From Anaerobutyricum hallii (GTDB lineage Bacteria > Bacillota > Clostridia > Lachnospirales > Lachnospiraceae), in contig NZ_LT907978.1 in the NCBI RefSeq assembly GCF_900209925.1, positions 480,001-544,000 on the forward strand: a stretch of 64,000 bases of DNA, read 5' to 3'. This document shows positions 33,663 to 43,200 of this stretch, one piece after another. The notes beneath the pieces are model-generated. The model was given only the letters and a program-made list of their open reading frames with translations, searched no databases and was not told where the DNA came from. The first letter of the stretch is position 1; every line of letters begins with the position of its first letter. The position numbers were made by a program, and so were the translations under genes.

Positions 33663-34996
33663 TTACAATTCTATATCATATGACTTTTTCTTAGTCCGAG
33701 CAGGCTGATTTCGCCGAATTTCCTGTTCTCTTTGATATTTAAGTTCCCATGCACGATGGGAGAAGACATCAGGATCTTCTACATTGAGATAATCCACTTC
33801 ATTGGTTGCAATATCACGACGGTGATAGTCATAATATTTATCGAATGTACCTTTGAGTTGCTCTATCAGTTTGTCCCGAAAATCAGGACGTATCTGGATT
33901 CGGGTATCCAACAATTCTGTGTATTGTTCCGGATTAGGATGAAATTTTTCTTCTCGGAAAGCGGCGGCGTCTTTTTCAAGCTGTTTTTTGAGCGAGATGT
34001 CCTGAGAATCCAAGATATCAAGATTGTTATTCATCTGGTCATATTTTTTTGATAGATTCGTCATATCTTTATCGGTAGAGCATTCTGCCTGGAAGATTAG
34101 CTGCTCTTTCCTTGATTTCAGTTCTTCGATTTCTTCGGTAATAGTGGTAAGCTGCTGATTTAATTTTATATGCCGGATGGGATTCAAAATACTGGTTTTA
34201 TCCTTTTGCACATTCAGTTCTTTCCGTTCCGTAACTTTAGCTTTGAGTTTCTTTTTAACTGTGTTGTATTTATTCAGTATTGGATTAAAATGATTCATCC
34301 AGTCATGGATCACTTCTTTTTGCATCTCATTATGAAGCAAATGATATTGTGTAAAAATCATATGATTTCGGATAGTTTCCATTGTTTCTGCAATTACAGG
34401 AATAGAATTTTTGACAGCCTGAGCCAGTTTCGATACCTGAGTTTTTAATTCCCGGAGCATTTGGTTATCGGCACGAATCTGGCGGTTGATTTCACAGCGG
34501 TCTGCTATCATGCCTTTCTTTTCCATATTCTGGGCAATGTAGCCTTCATGGATGGTTGGCTGTTCGGTGATTCCCTGATCTGCAAAGCTGCGGTGATCAA
34601 TGGTAGCATTTATCTGATTACGTGCAAGCATTTTATTTACGGCATCTGCCCAGTTTGCCCGCCAGATGCAAAGTTGTTCATCACTGTTCCATTGTTCGGA
34701 AATAGGATTCTGTCTGCCATATCGGCTGCTCTTGGGGTGCTTATCAATCCGTTCATATCCTTTTTCCTGTGCAACAGAGGAAGTCAGATATTCTTTCTTT
34801 TTCCCAACTTTATAGCGATATTGCTTTTTCCATCCCTGTTTCTGAGCAGTTTTAAATTCAGAAGCAGTAAATCCTTTTTCTTCCCCATCTTTGATACAGA
34901 GATATTCTTTTTCTGTTTTATACTGCCATGTTCCATTTTCATTTAGTGGTCGGACAGTAAGAAAAATGTGTGCATGGGGATTGTGACCATCTGTAT
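33663..34996 (-). pseudogene. MobA/MobL relaxase missing its N-terminus
   Basis: About 440 codons remain. The recognisable part begins at the metal-binding motif HTDGHNPHAHIFLTVRPL, then KTEKEYLC and a long coiled-coil C-terminal half. The catalytic-Tyr N-terminal region is missing: upstream of about 34997 the sequence belongs to a VanY-like peptidase on the other strand. A chance start extends the frame to 35066 through that foreign DNA. The remnant cannot nick DNA without its tyrosine. Confidence 0.85.
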
Positions 34997-35317
34997 GAAA
35001 AACAAGGATATTCTGCGAAAGAAGCAAAAAAAAGAGCTGAGAAATATGTTGCAATTCCCGATACAAGCGAACACCAATTAGGACTGAGTGTTGATATTAA
35101 TGCGGATACCGACAAATGTTCTTCTGAAAAAGTATATCAATGGTTAGACGAAAATGCATATAAATATGGGTTTGTAAAACGTTACCCGGAAGATAAAACG
35201 GATATAACAGGAATTAGTAATGAACCATGGCATTACCGTTATGTTGGAACGACTGTCGCTAAAATAATGAAAGAAGAAAATTTATGTTTGGAAGAATATT
35301 TAGAAAAATATAAATAA
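34997..35317 (+). pseudogene. C-terminal remnant of a VanY-like D-Ala-D-Ala carboxypeptidase
   Basis: About 105 codons encode the metal-binding core of a LAS-family peptidase: SEHQLGLSVDIN (HxxxxxxD) and EPWHYRYVG. The signal peptide and the first half of the domain are missing. Similarity starts near KQGYSAKEAKKRAEK, at the junction with the inverted relaxase remnant. The metal ligands survive but the fold is incomplete, so function is unlikely. Confidence 0.8.
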
Positions 35318-35394
35318 AAACAAAAGAAAATCCTAACTTTTTTTATAGTAGGATTGTTATATTATTTAGAAAACAGAGGGAGGCAAATTTGCGA

Positions 35395-35934
35395 ATGGAA
35401 TACAAAACTGATTCTTTGTTAGTACATCTAGCAAGAGCAGGAGATGAAGATGCGTGTGAAAAACTGGTCAAAAAATATTACTCAAGTATATATCAATATT
35501 GTTTGCTACATATCAATGATCCCTATGAGGCAGAGGATTTGACACAAGAAGTATTTACACGTTTCTTTTCCAATTTATATAGATATAAAGAATATGGAAA
35601 AGTTAAGAATTATCTTTATACAATTGCAGGAAATACAGTTAAAAACTATTACAAAAAGAAAAAAGATATTCCATCAGAGGAACTGCTAAAATCAGAGGAC
35701 AGTGGTAAAAATTATGTAGAAGAGCTAGGAGTCCGATTAACTATTGAACAGGCGGTGAGAAAGCTGCCGGAAGAAATTAGAGAAACGGCAGTTTTATATT
35801 TTTTTCAAGAATTGAAACAAAGAGAAATTGCAGAATTACTTCATATCAAACTTTCTCTTGTAAAATATCGAATCGGAAGAGCAAAAAAACTTTTAATGAA
35901 AGAGTTGGAGATGAAAAAAGATGAAGAATTATAA
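35395..35934 (+). CDS. ECF-type RNA polymerase sigma factor
   Basis: From ATG 35395 (ribosome site GGAGG) the protein has 179 residues with sigma region 2 (HINDPYEAEDLTQEVFTRFF, then YKEYGKVKNYLYTIAGN) and region 4 (AVLYFFQELKQREIAELLHI). It overlaps the next gene by 14 nt. The following membrane protein may be its anti-sigma factor, and the ABC transporter its target operon. Confidence 0.9.
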   Translation: MEYKTDSLLVHLARAGDEDACEKLVKKYYSSIYQYCLLHINDPYEAEDLTQEVFTRFFSNLYRYKEYGKVKNYLYTIAGNTVKNYYKKKKDIPSEELLKSEDSGKNYVEELGVRLTIEQAVRKLPEEIRETAVLYFFQELKQREIAELLHIKLSLVKYRIGRAKKLLMKELEMKKDEEL

Positions 35935-36700
35935 GCAACAAATACAGGAATATAAGAATGTAATCGAAGAAAAGTATGTAAGGGCTGAAGCAGAGAACAG
36001 AACAGTAAAAGCATGTCAGAATATTTTGTCAGAGTCAATTTTATTGAAACAATCGCATAGAACATCTTATTTTGAATTTTTGTATGAGCAGACAAAATTC
36101 ATAAAAAAAAGATGGTGGATTTTACAAGGTTGTATTCTTATGTGTCTATGGATATGGTTGAGTAATTATACATCAGACATAAAAGATATGATGAGGATTA
36201 TGGGAATATCTGCCACAATATTTGTGGTTCTGATTGTCCCGGAAATTTGGAAAAACAGAAGAAATGGTGCGATTGAGATTGAGCAGGCGTCTTATTACAC
36301 ACTGCGTCAGATTTGTACAGCAAGAATGTTAATGTTTGGAGTAGTGGATCTGGTGATTGTTATGGTGTTTTTGGCAACTACATATCAAACAACAATACTC
36401 TCGTTAAGTGATTTGGTGGTTGATTTTTTGCTTCCGGTAAATGTTTCATGTTGTATATGTTTTCGTGTATTGTACAGCAGATGGGAAAAATCAGAATATA
36501 TAGCAGTGCTTTCCTGTCTGGTATGGGTTGGTTTATGGATGATGATTGTTGCAAATGATGTTATTTATCAGAAAATTGTAACTCCGGTATGGGTGGCTAT
36601 GCTGATATTGACTTTTGTATATTTTATTTTTTGTGTTCAGAAGTCATTGGTATTTGATGAAAAAATTTTGGAGGATTACACGTATGAAATTAGAATTTAA
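35921..36700 (+). CDS. Membrane protein, possible anti-sigma factor
   Basis: The 259-residue protein has a soluble N-terminus of about 60 residues rich in Glu and Lys, then six hydrophobic helices. There is no zinc-binding ZAS motif. Its place between an ECF sigma gene (14-nt overlap) and an ABC ATPase gene (17-nt overlap) suggests a membrane anti-sigma factor or transporter subunit. I do not recognise the family. Confidence 0.65.
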   Translation: MKNYKQQIQEYKNVIEEKYVRAEAENRTVKACQNILSESILLKQSHRTSYFEFLYEQTKFIKKRWWILQGCILMCLWIWLSNYTSDIKDMMRIMGISATIFVVLIVPEIWKNRRNGAIEIEQASYYTLRQICTARMLMFGVVDLVIVMVFLATTYQTTILSLSDLVVDFLLPVNVSCCICFRVLYSRWEKSEYIAVLSCLVWVGLWMMIVANDVIYQKIVTPVWVAMLILTFVYFIFCVQKSLVFDEKILEDYTYEIRI

Positions 36701-37568
36701 AAATGTAACAAAACAATACGGAGAAGTAAATGCTGTCAATAAAGTGAATTGTGTTATGGAAAAAGGAATTTATGGACTGCTTGGAGTAAATGGAGCAGGA
36801 AAGACCACATTAATGCGTATGCTTTGTACGATTGTTCAAACATCAGAAGGACAAATATTATGGAATGGTAAAGATATATGGAAACTAGGAGGTGAATACC
36901 GAGAAGTTCTGGGATATTTACCACAGGATTTTGGATATTATCCAGATTTGACCGTATATGATTATATGATGTACATTTCTTCTATAAAAGGGTTAAAAAT
37001 GCCGTTTGCCAGAAAAAAAGTGAAGCAATTATTAAATCAAGTAGGAATGGAAAAATTCAGTAAAAGAAAAATGAAGAATTTGTCTGGAGGAATGGTTAGA
37101 CGTGTAGGAATAGCACAGGCGATGTTAAACGATCCGCAAATTCTTGTCCTGGACGAACCTACCGCTGGATTAGACCCGAATGAAAGAATACGTTTTCGTA
37201 ATTTAATTAGTGAATTGTCGGAAGAACGTTTGGTGCTCCTGTCTACACATATTGTATCGGATATTGAGTACATTGCGAATAACATTATGTTAATGAAAGA
37301 TGGAGAACTTTTTTATGCAGGTACTGCGGAAGATTTAGTATCTTCTATGAAAGAAAAGGTATGGCAATGTAATGTTTCGAGAAGTATGATAGACAAATAT
37401 ATGAATGAATATTTGGTTGGAAATATAAAAACAACAAAAACCGGAGCAGAGCTTAGAATTATTTCAATAGAAAAGCCAACAGAAGATGCTGTGGCTGTAG
37501 AAAAAAATCTGGAAGATGCATTTCTATTTTATTTTGGAGAAAAATCGGAGGAAAAACAAGATGCTTAA
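36684..37568 (+). CDS. ABC transporter ATP-binding protein (ECF operon)
   Basis: The 294-residue ATPase has Walker A GVNGAGKTT, signature LSGGMVRRVGIAQAM, Walker B ILVLDEPTAGLDP and switch STHIVSDIE. The C-terminal extension matches ABC-2-type exporters. I start at ATG 36684 after GGAGG, overlapping the membrane-protein gene by 17 nt. It overlaps the start of its permease gene by 8 nt; that permease is disrupted. Confidence 0.92.
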   Translation: MKLEFKNVTKQYGEVNAVNKVNCVMEKGIYGLLGVNGAGKTTLMRMLCTIVQTSEGQILWNGKDIWKLGGEYREVLGYLPQDFGYYPDLTVYDYMMYISSIKGLKMPFARKKVKQLLNQVGMEKFSKRKMKNLSGGMVRRVGIAQAMLNDPQILVLDEPTAGLDPNERIRFRNLISELSEERLVLLSTHIVSDIEYIANNIMLMKDGELFYAGTAEDLVSSMKEKVWQCNVSRSMIDKYMNEYLVGNIKTTKTGAELRIISIEKPTEDAVAVEKNLEDAFLFYFGEKSEEKQDA

Positions 37569-37877
37569 ATTAGAATTAAAACGAATTTTTTCAAAGAAAA
37601 TTAATGTGTTTGCAATCGGATTGGCATTGATACTTGCTGTCATTTTTAGCGGATTTGCAGTTACAAGTAATCGCTATGTGGATGAGAATGGAAATGCCAG
37701 TACTGGAATTATGGCGACAAGAAAACTTACAGATAACAGACGAGCATGGAAAGGTACATTGTATAGTGGCTCAGTTGTCAAGACAAAAATCTAAGATTTT
37801 TATAATGAACTGATATGGTGGACAAGTTACAAGGAACATGGAGAGAACAGTGGAGCACTCCCCAGATCCAATATATG

Positions 37878-38768
37878 CTAAGCTACATATGGCATCAACA
37901 TTGCCGGATAGTAGCATTCAGCCGGTGTTTGGTAATCAAGTGCAGAATGGCGTCGCTCAAAGTTGTAGGTGTGGATATACTGTCTGATAGCAGCCCTTGC
38001 TTCCCTGATGTTGTTGTACTGTGTCAGATAGGCTTCCTCATACTTGAAGCTGCGGAACCAGCGCTCAATCATGATGTTGTCTGCCCAGCGGCTTTTTCCA
38101 TCCATACTCTGGCGGATACCGTTTTCCTTTACAAAGTCAATGTATTGCTGACTTGTAAACTGACAACCCTGATCTGAATTCAAGATCTGAGGTTTTGCCA
38201 CTTTGAAAGCTTTTTTCAGGGCACTGATAACCATTCTGGTATCAAGTGTGTCATCCACTTCCCAGCCGACAATACAACGGCTATACCAGTCGATCACGGC
38301 TGTCAGATACAGAAATCCGCGCTTGATCGGAATATATGTAATGTCAATAGACCATGCCTGATTTGGTTTGTCTATGACCGCATTACGAAGAAGATATGGA
38401 CATACTTTCGCCTGCTGCATTCGCTTGGAAAGATTCATCTTTGGATAAATCGGGTAAATATCCATCTCATTCATGTAGCGTCTTGCCTTGCGGCGTCCAA
38501 CCTGGTAACCACGGGTTTTTAACTGTGCAGACATTTGTCTTGCGCCCCAAGTGGGATTATCTGTATGGAGATGATCAATGATCTCTTTGCAGGCCAGTTC
38601 CTCATCTGAAATAGGGGCACCCTTGTAATAAATGCTTGTACGGTTGATGTCAAGCAACCTGGCGCCAACAGAAGCCGGAATTTCCTTAGTCGTCAAAAGG
38701 TTTTGGACTAAACTTACTCTCGTAGTCAGGTCCACAAATTTCTTCAGATTTTTTTTTGAGCCAGTCAA
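37878..38768 (-). CDS. IS3-family OrfB transposase (DDE)
   Basis: The 296-residue product has the HTH_21 region (RLLDINRTSIYYKG) and an rve integrase core with catalytic residues in WSIDITYIPI, ILNSDQGCQFTS and NIMIERWFRSFK. It is probably made mainly as an OrfAB fusion by frameshifting. The reading frame appears intact, so the IS may still be active. Confidence 0.93.
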   Translation of the reverse strand: MTGSKKNLKKFVDLTTRVSLVQNLLTTKEIPASVGARLLDINRTSIYYKGAPISDEELACKEIIDHLHTDNPTWGARQMSAQLKTRGYQVGRRKARRYMNEMDIYPIYPKMNLSKRMQQAKVCPYLLRNAVIDKPNQAWSIDITYIPIKRGFLYLTAVIDWYSRCIVGWEVDDTLDTRMVISALKKAFKVAKPQILNSDQGCQFTSQQYIDFVKENGIRQSMDGKSRWADNIMIERWFRSFKYEEAYLTQYNNIREARAAIRQYIHTYNFERRHSALDYQTPAECYYPAMLMPYVA

Positions 38769-39033
38769 CCTGCATGGTTAACTGACCAACCTTTTTGGCA
38801 TACTCCGCTTTCTCCTTACGCTCTTCGGCAAGCTTTTCTTTGAGGTTTTCCTCACGCTTGTCGTCGAACACAACCGAAGCATTGTTCAAGAACTCTTTTT
38901 TCCAGTTGCGGAGCAGATTTGGTTGGATGTTATTTTCAGTTGCAAGGGTATTGAGATCTTTCTCACCCTTAAGCAGCTCAATTACAAGGTCTGATTTGAA
39001 TTTGGCATTAAAATTTCTTCTTTGTCTGGACAT
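38686..39033 (-). CDS. IS3-family OrfA
   Basis: The 115-residue product has a helix-turn-helix (LNTLATENNIQPNLLRNWKK) and a leucine-zipper-like C-terminus (KKVGQLTMQVDWLKKKS). It ends past the start of orfB in another frame. An A9 run in TGGCTCA9T on the coding strand at the overlap is a good site for the -1 frameshift that makes the OrfAB transposase. Confidence 0.92.
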   Translation of the reverse strand: MSRQRRNFNAKFKSDLVIELLKGEKDLNTLATENNIQPNLLRNWKKEFLNNASVVFDDKREENLKEKLAEERKEKAEYAKKVGQLTMQVDWLKKKSEEICGPDYESKFSPKPFDD

Positions 39034-40194
39034 GATAATGGATCCTTTCTTTCATACTGGTTTAAGTATATCAGATTCATTAAAAACTGTCCGAAAAAGT
39101 GTCTTAATTTATGAGACCATTATATTGACAGAAGATGAACTTGGAAAAGTTATAGAACAAAATAAAAATGCGATGACACAATCCTCAGAAGAAGAAAATG
39201 CGATTTACGGAACGACATTGCAACCGATAGATGATATTAGGAGTTTTATAATATCGGTATTAACACCAGATGCAGAATATGATGAAAGTGTTCTAAATCA
39301 AATTACAGAAGAAAATATACAAGAGTTCTATGACACTTATCATAAAAATATGGAAAAGATGGCAGAAGAATATGGAAAGACTTCTGTTCAGAAAAAATAC
39401 TTGGAAAAGAAATATAATGAAATAAAATTACCAGTAGAATACGAATCTTATAGTTCGTGGGATACTATGATTATGTATGTAGAAACGTATTCTATTATTC
39501 TGGCAATCATAGTTGGTTTTATTTGTGCTGGAATATTTGCAGATGATTTTCAGACAAAAGCAGATGCAGTATTTTTCTCTACAAAGTATGGACGTACAAA
39601 AGCTGTTAAAACAAAAATATTGGCAGGAATAGTTACGACAGTTATGATTTATTGTATGGGAATTATATTACTTAGTGTGATTTGTTTTGGAATTATGGGA
39701 ATCAGTGGTATGAATACACCCTATCAAATGTATCAGGCATATAGTATTTACATTATGTCGTATGGACAATACTATTTGTTGACAGTTGTATGTGGATTTA
39801 TAGCCAGTATGCTGGCGGCTTCAGTGTCTATGTTAGTAGCGGCTAAAATGCATACAATTAGTGTTGCTGTTTGCATTCCGTTCTTTTTATATTGCTTATT
39901 GCCATTTATAGGACGGGCACTTTCTGGGTATACAACGCTTTTCAATTTGATACCAACAATTTTGACAAATGTACAGGCAAGTGTAAAAGTCCCACTTATT
40001 TATCAGATTGGGAATTGTGTATTTCGACAAATTCCGCTTGTAATGGTAATGTATACAGTGATGGCAATAGCCTTACTGCCTTTTATTTATAAGAGTTTTC
40101 GCAGATACGGAAAGAAGTAAAAATTGAGTATATCTATCATAATGCGAACATATATTTGGTTCAAGGGAATGCGGATATTTTTAAAGTGATTGTG

Positions 40195-40248
40195 TCAATT
40201 TACAATCAATTTCTATTCAATGTGGTTTTTTGGAAGGTTCTGTAAAAT
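40195..40248 (+). promoter_or_regulatory. Three 11-bp direct repeats plus -10 box (copy 2)
   Basis: TCAAT at 40195, 40206 and 40217, then 21 bp, then TAAAAT (40243-40248). The architecture and spacing equal copy 1 at 637-690, while the spacer sequence differs, which argues for a conserved operator. Confidence 0.7.
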
Positions 40249-40281
40249 AAGCTCAGATCAAAATAATGACGGGAGGAGCTT

Positions 40282-40416
40282 ATGCAACAGAATATTGAAT
40301 TTGAGCGGTGCATTGATTTTCTGGTACGGATGATTGATAAGTACGGCGAAGAAGTCCTCCGGGAGTTGGAGGAAGAAAAACAGAATAAAGAAGAAAAAGA
40401 AGCGGCAGTTTCCTGA
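40282..40416 (+). CDS. Small conserved protein, 44 aa (copy 2)
   Basis: From ATG 40282, after GGGAGGAG, the frame encodes 44 residues: a conserved block (IEFERCIDFLVRMIDKYGEE), then a Glu/Lys helix and EKEAAVS. It is a clear paralogue of the 51-aa product at 725 and shares its repeat promoter and terminator overlap. It has no signal, membrane helix or known domain. The neighbours of the two copies differ, so the unit seems self-contained. Confidence 0.7.
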   Translation: MQQNIEFERCIDFLVRMIDKYGEEVLRELEEEKQNKEEKEAAVS

Positions 40417-40450
40417 AATACAAAATGTAAATCAGACTGTCGCTTTTTTC
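40400..40450 (+). terminator. Terminator overlapping the second small gene
   Basis: AAGCGGCAGT (40400-40409) pairs with ACTGTCGCTT (40436-40445), followed by T. The left arm is the last coding segment. Confidence 0.65.
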
Positions 40451-40545
40451 ATGCATTTTTAAATCAAATAAATCATCCAAAATACTGACACGGGACAGCT
40501 TTTTTGTCCAGATTTTGCTGTTTCTACGCTTGCCATTGTAAAATG

Positions 40546-40591
40546 TTACAAAAACTGAGTATAAATTTTGTAATGGGTTACACGTTTAACC
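40546..40591 (+). promoter_or_regulatory. Operator-like palindromes before the lacI-type gene
   Basis: GGTTACACGTTTAACC (40576-40591) is a near-perfect 16-bp palindrome with a central CG, the form bound by LacI-family proteins. TTACAAAA/TTTTGTAA (40546-40573) is a second inverted repeat just upstream. Both precede the regulator gene, suggesting autoregulation. Confidence 0.6.
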
Positions 40592-40654
40592 TTTGTAAAA
40601 AATGTATTTCTATTGTACGATGTAATCAAAATATCAGGAAAAGAAGGAATAGAT

Positions 40655-41665
40655 ATGGCACAAAGAAGGGTTCGGATCGTGGATGTGGCAGATGCGTTAG
40701 GTCTTAGTACCGCAACTGTCTCAAAAGTGATTCATGGTAAAACAGAAAAGATTTCTGATGAAACAGTAAAGCGTGTCCAACAGGAGCTTGAAAGTTCAGG
40801 ATATATACCGAATATGGCAGGTATTTTGCTTGCAAGAAATAATTCAAGAATCATCGGAGTGGTGGTGAATGACAACATAAAGTATGAGGGTCGGGTTTTA
40901 GAAGACGGCTTTGTGATGTCGTCGTTGAATGCTCTTTCCCATGAGGTGAATAGAAAAGGATATTTTCTGATGATAAAAACAACATCAGATATCAGTGAAA
41001 TCCCTGTTTTTGCTTCTATGTGGAATATGGATGGTCTGATTCTCATGGGGTTTTGTGAAGCGGATTATGAGAAGCTTCGCAATCAGATGAGGATATCTTT
41101 TGTTGTATATGATGGTTATTTTGAAAAGTGTTCTAAAGTTGTTAATCTGGTAATTAATCATTATGATGGCGGTTATCAGGCAGGAAAGTATTTTAGAGAG
41201 CTTGGTCATAAAAAGGCATTATGTATAGCAGATAATTTTATATGTATGGATAAGGAAAGGATTGAAGGCTTTTGTAAAGCATTTGAGCCGGGGGAAACAT
41301 TGATCTGGCAGATTCCAAAGACGGAAAAGGAAAGGATATGCTTTTATCAGGATAACTTTTCAGAACTGCTAAAGAATAATATTACAGCAGTGTTTGCTGT
41401 CTCAGATTTTTATGCACTTGAGGTTATGCGTTTTTTACAGGGAAAAGGATTACATATTCCTGCGGATATACAGATCATCGGTTTTGATGACAATATGTCT
41501 AGCAAGGGAAGTTCCCCTGCACTTACGACGATTCATCAGGATGCAGCATTCAGAGCAAAAACAGCAATAGAATGTCTTGAAGCAATGCGGGATGGATTAG
41601 ATTGTGAGTCAGAAATTGTGCTGCCGGTTAAATTAGTAAAAAGAGAAAGTACGGGGTTGTTGTGA
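40655..41665 (+). CDS. LacI-family transcriptional regulator
   Basis: From ATG 40655 (ribosome site GAAGGAA) the protein has 336 residues. The N-terminal LacI HTH (VRIVDVADALGLSTATVSKV, then the hinge NMAGILLARNNSRIIG) is followed by a periplasmic-binding-protein-like ligand domain ending in IQIIGFDDN and TTIHQDAA. It overlaps the MATE gene by 1 nt, so it probably controls that exporter. Confidence 0.93.
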   Translation: MAQRRVRIVDVADALGLSTATVSKVIHGKTEKISDETVKRVQQELESSGYIPNMAGILLARNNSRIIGVVVNDNIKYEGRVLEDGFVMSSLNALSHEVNRKGYFLMIKTTSDISEIPVFASMWNMDGLILMGFCEADYEKLRNQMRISFVVYDGYFEKCSKVVNLVINHYDGGYQAGKYFRELGHKKALCIADNFICMDKERIEGFCKAFEPGETLIWQIPKTEKERICFYQDNFSELLKNNITAVFAVSDFYALEVMRFLQGKGLHIPADIQIIGFDDNMSSKGSSPALTTIHQDAAFRAKTAIECLEAMRDGLDCESEIVLPVKLVKRESTGLL

Positions 41666-42996
41666 TGTCAAAATTTACGAAATCGTTATGTAAAATAGCA
41701 ATTCCGGTCACGTTGCAAAGTATGCTGCAGGCATCATTTTCAATTATTGATCAGGTTATGATTGGGCAGTTGGGAGAAACAAATATATCTGCAGTTGGAC
41801 TATGTGGCAATTTTTCTTTGATTTTTTCTGTAGTGATCGGTGCCGTTGGTACTGTTGCGGGAATTTTAATTGCACAGTTTATTGGTGCTGATGATACGAA
41901 AGAAGCCTGGTGTAGTTTTGATGTGAGCTTTATTTGTGGAATAATAATAGCTGCAATGTTTCTGTTAGCATCAGGAGTTTTTTCATCGCAGATTCTGAGT
42001 CTTTATACAAAAGATATGAGTATTATTAGTACGGGTGAAGTCTACTTTAGAATTGTGGCGTTTTCCTATATTCCAATGGCAATCAGCAATATTTTATCCG
42101 CATGGCTGCGTTGTAAAGAGCATGCAGTCATACCATTTGCAGCGAGCTTTGTAGCAGTAGCTGTAAACACAGAGCTGAATTATTTACTGATATTTGGAAA
42201 ATGTGGATTTGCACCTATGGGAATAAAAGGTGCAGCAATCGCAACATTGATTTCACAGTTGTTTAATCTGGTATGTATTGGTATCGGATTTATGGTCTGC
42301 ATCCAAAAAGATGAAGATAAACCAGTCTTGGCATTTCATTTTGAAAAGATTAGTCTTGGAAATTATTTTATAATGATCATGCCAATTTTGGTCAGTGAAT
42401 TTCTATGGAGTCTTGGTCAAAATGTGGAATCTGCAGTTTATGGACATCTCGGCACATCAAATCTTGCTGCCTATACACTTACCTGCCCGATACAGGGTCT
42501 GATTGTTGGTGCATTAAGTGGTCTATCTGCTGCGGCTGGTGTGATGGTTGGCAAGCGGCTTGGCAGGAAAGAATATGATGAGGCTTATACAGAGTCTAAG
42601 AAGATTATGTATGCAGGCTTAATTGGTGCAGTAGCCGTATCGGTATTACTTATTTTTTTAGCAGGTATCTATACTAGATTATATCGTGTGGATTATGGTG
42701 TAAAAGAGCTTGGGAAAATTTTGCTCATTATATTTGCTTTGTATGCGCCAGTCAAGGTTGAAAATATGATTCTTGGCGGAGGTATTATAAGAAGTGGCGG
42801 CAATACAAAAATTATCATGGTGATTGATATTATTGGTACATGGTGTATCGGAATTCCTTTGTGCCTGGTTGCGGCATATGTATTTAAGTGGGGAATTGTA
42901 GGTGTATACACGCTGCTTACCACAGAAGAAATATTTAGATTGGTTATATCACTGATTATTTTTAGAAAACGTAAATGGATGATTAGTTTATCCTAG
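41665..42996 (+). CDS. MATE family efflux transporter
   Basis: The 443-residue protein has 12 hydrophobic segments and MATE features (IAIPVTLQSMLQASFSIIDQ, VMIGQLGETNISAVGL, then a second-half repeat FLWSLGQNVESAVYGHLGTS). It would export drugs or metabolites in exchange for Na+ or H+. ATG 41665 shares a base with the regulator's TGA. Its stop TAG is part of the terminal repeat of the palindromic element that follows, so the natural C-terminus may have been altered by that insertion. Confidence 0.93.
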   Translation: MSKFTKSLCKIAIPVTLQSMLQASFSIIDQVMIGQLGETNISAVGLCGNFSLIFSVVIGAVGTVAGILIAQFIGADDTKEAWCSFDVSFICGIIIAAMFLLASGVFSSQILSLYTKDMSIISTGEVYFRIVAFSYIPMAISNILSAWLRCKEHAVIPFAASFVAVAVNTELNYLLIFGKCGFAPMGIKGAAIATLISQLFNLVCIGIGFMVCIQKDEDKPVLAFHFEKISLGNYFIMIMPILVSEFLWSLGQNVESAVYGHLGTSNLAAYTLTCPIQGLIVGALSGLSAAAGVMVGKRLGRKEYDEAYTESKKIMYAGLIGAVAVSVLLIFLAGIYTRLYRVDYGVKELGKILLIIFALYAPVKVENMILGGGIIRSGGNTKIIMVIDIIGTWCIGIPLCLVAAYVFKWGIVGVYTLLTTEEIFRLVISLIIFRKRKWMISLS

Positions 42997-43158
42997 AGCG
43001 TGTTTGAAAAACCATTCCTACAATCTGCACGCCCCAATTTGCGGTATATTTTGCCTTCATTCAGTTGACGTAGCCCGCTACGCCGCCCTCATTCAGGTAA
43101 AATCTCCCACAAATTGTAACGCACATCTTGCAGAAAGCATTTTTCAAACACGCTCTAG
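42993..43158. repeat. 166-bp palindromic element (MITE-like)
   Basis: Perfect 19-bp terminal arms (42993-43011 and 43140-43158, beginning CTAGAGCGTG) are followed by imperfect inner arms (CAATTTGcGG and its partner near 43110) and a central GTAGC-cc-GCTAC hairpin. The whole unit can fold into one long stem. It lies between the MATE stop and the terminator of that gene. No coding capacity. No clear target duplication is visible. Confidence 0.85.
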
Positions 43159-43200
43159 TGTGGGGAAGACGAAAAACTCCGCAAAAAGGTATTACATATA

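Larger units (their letters stand above)
37762..39124 (-). mobile_element. IS3-family insertion sequence, 1363 bp
   Basis: The ends are imperfect inverted repeats: TATAGTGGCTCA on the left and, read inward from the right, TATAATGGTCTCA, with AAGACA and CTGATAT shared further in. TTG flanks both sides (37759-37761 and 39125-39127), a 3-bp target duplication. It carries orfA and orfB on the minus strand and interrupts the permease gene. Confidence 0.9.
37561..40120 (+). pseudogene. ABC permease gene split by an IS3-family insertion
   Basis: The first 67 codons (37561-37761, KLELKRIFSKKINVFAIGLA and one hydrophobic helix) are separated from the last 330 codons (39128-40120, several hydrophobic helices, GFICAGIFADDFQTKADAVF) by an insertion element. 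Removing the IS and one TTG duplication rejoins the frame exactly as WKGTL-TEDELGKV, giving a 397-aa permease. The downstream ORF that seems to begin at 38795 reads antisense through the IS and is an artefact. The transporter is presumably inactive now. Confidence 0.88.

Noticed and set aside
35318-35394. Hairpin AATCCTA/TAGGATT before the ECF sigma gene as a terminator
   Set aside because: The stem is short and its T run is in the loop, not after the stem; I cannot support it.
38795-39127. Apparent N-terminal extension of the permease downstream part
   Set aside because: It is the antisense of orfA and the IS end; the true upstream part of the gene is at 37561-37761.
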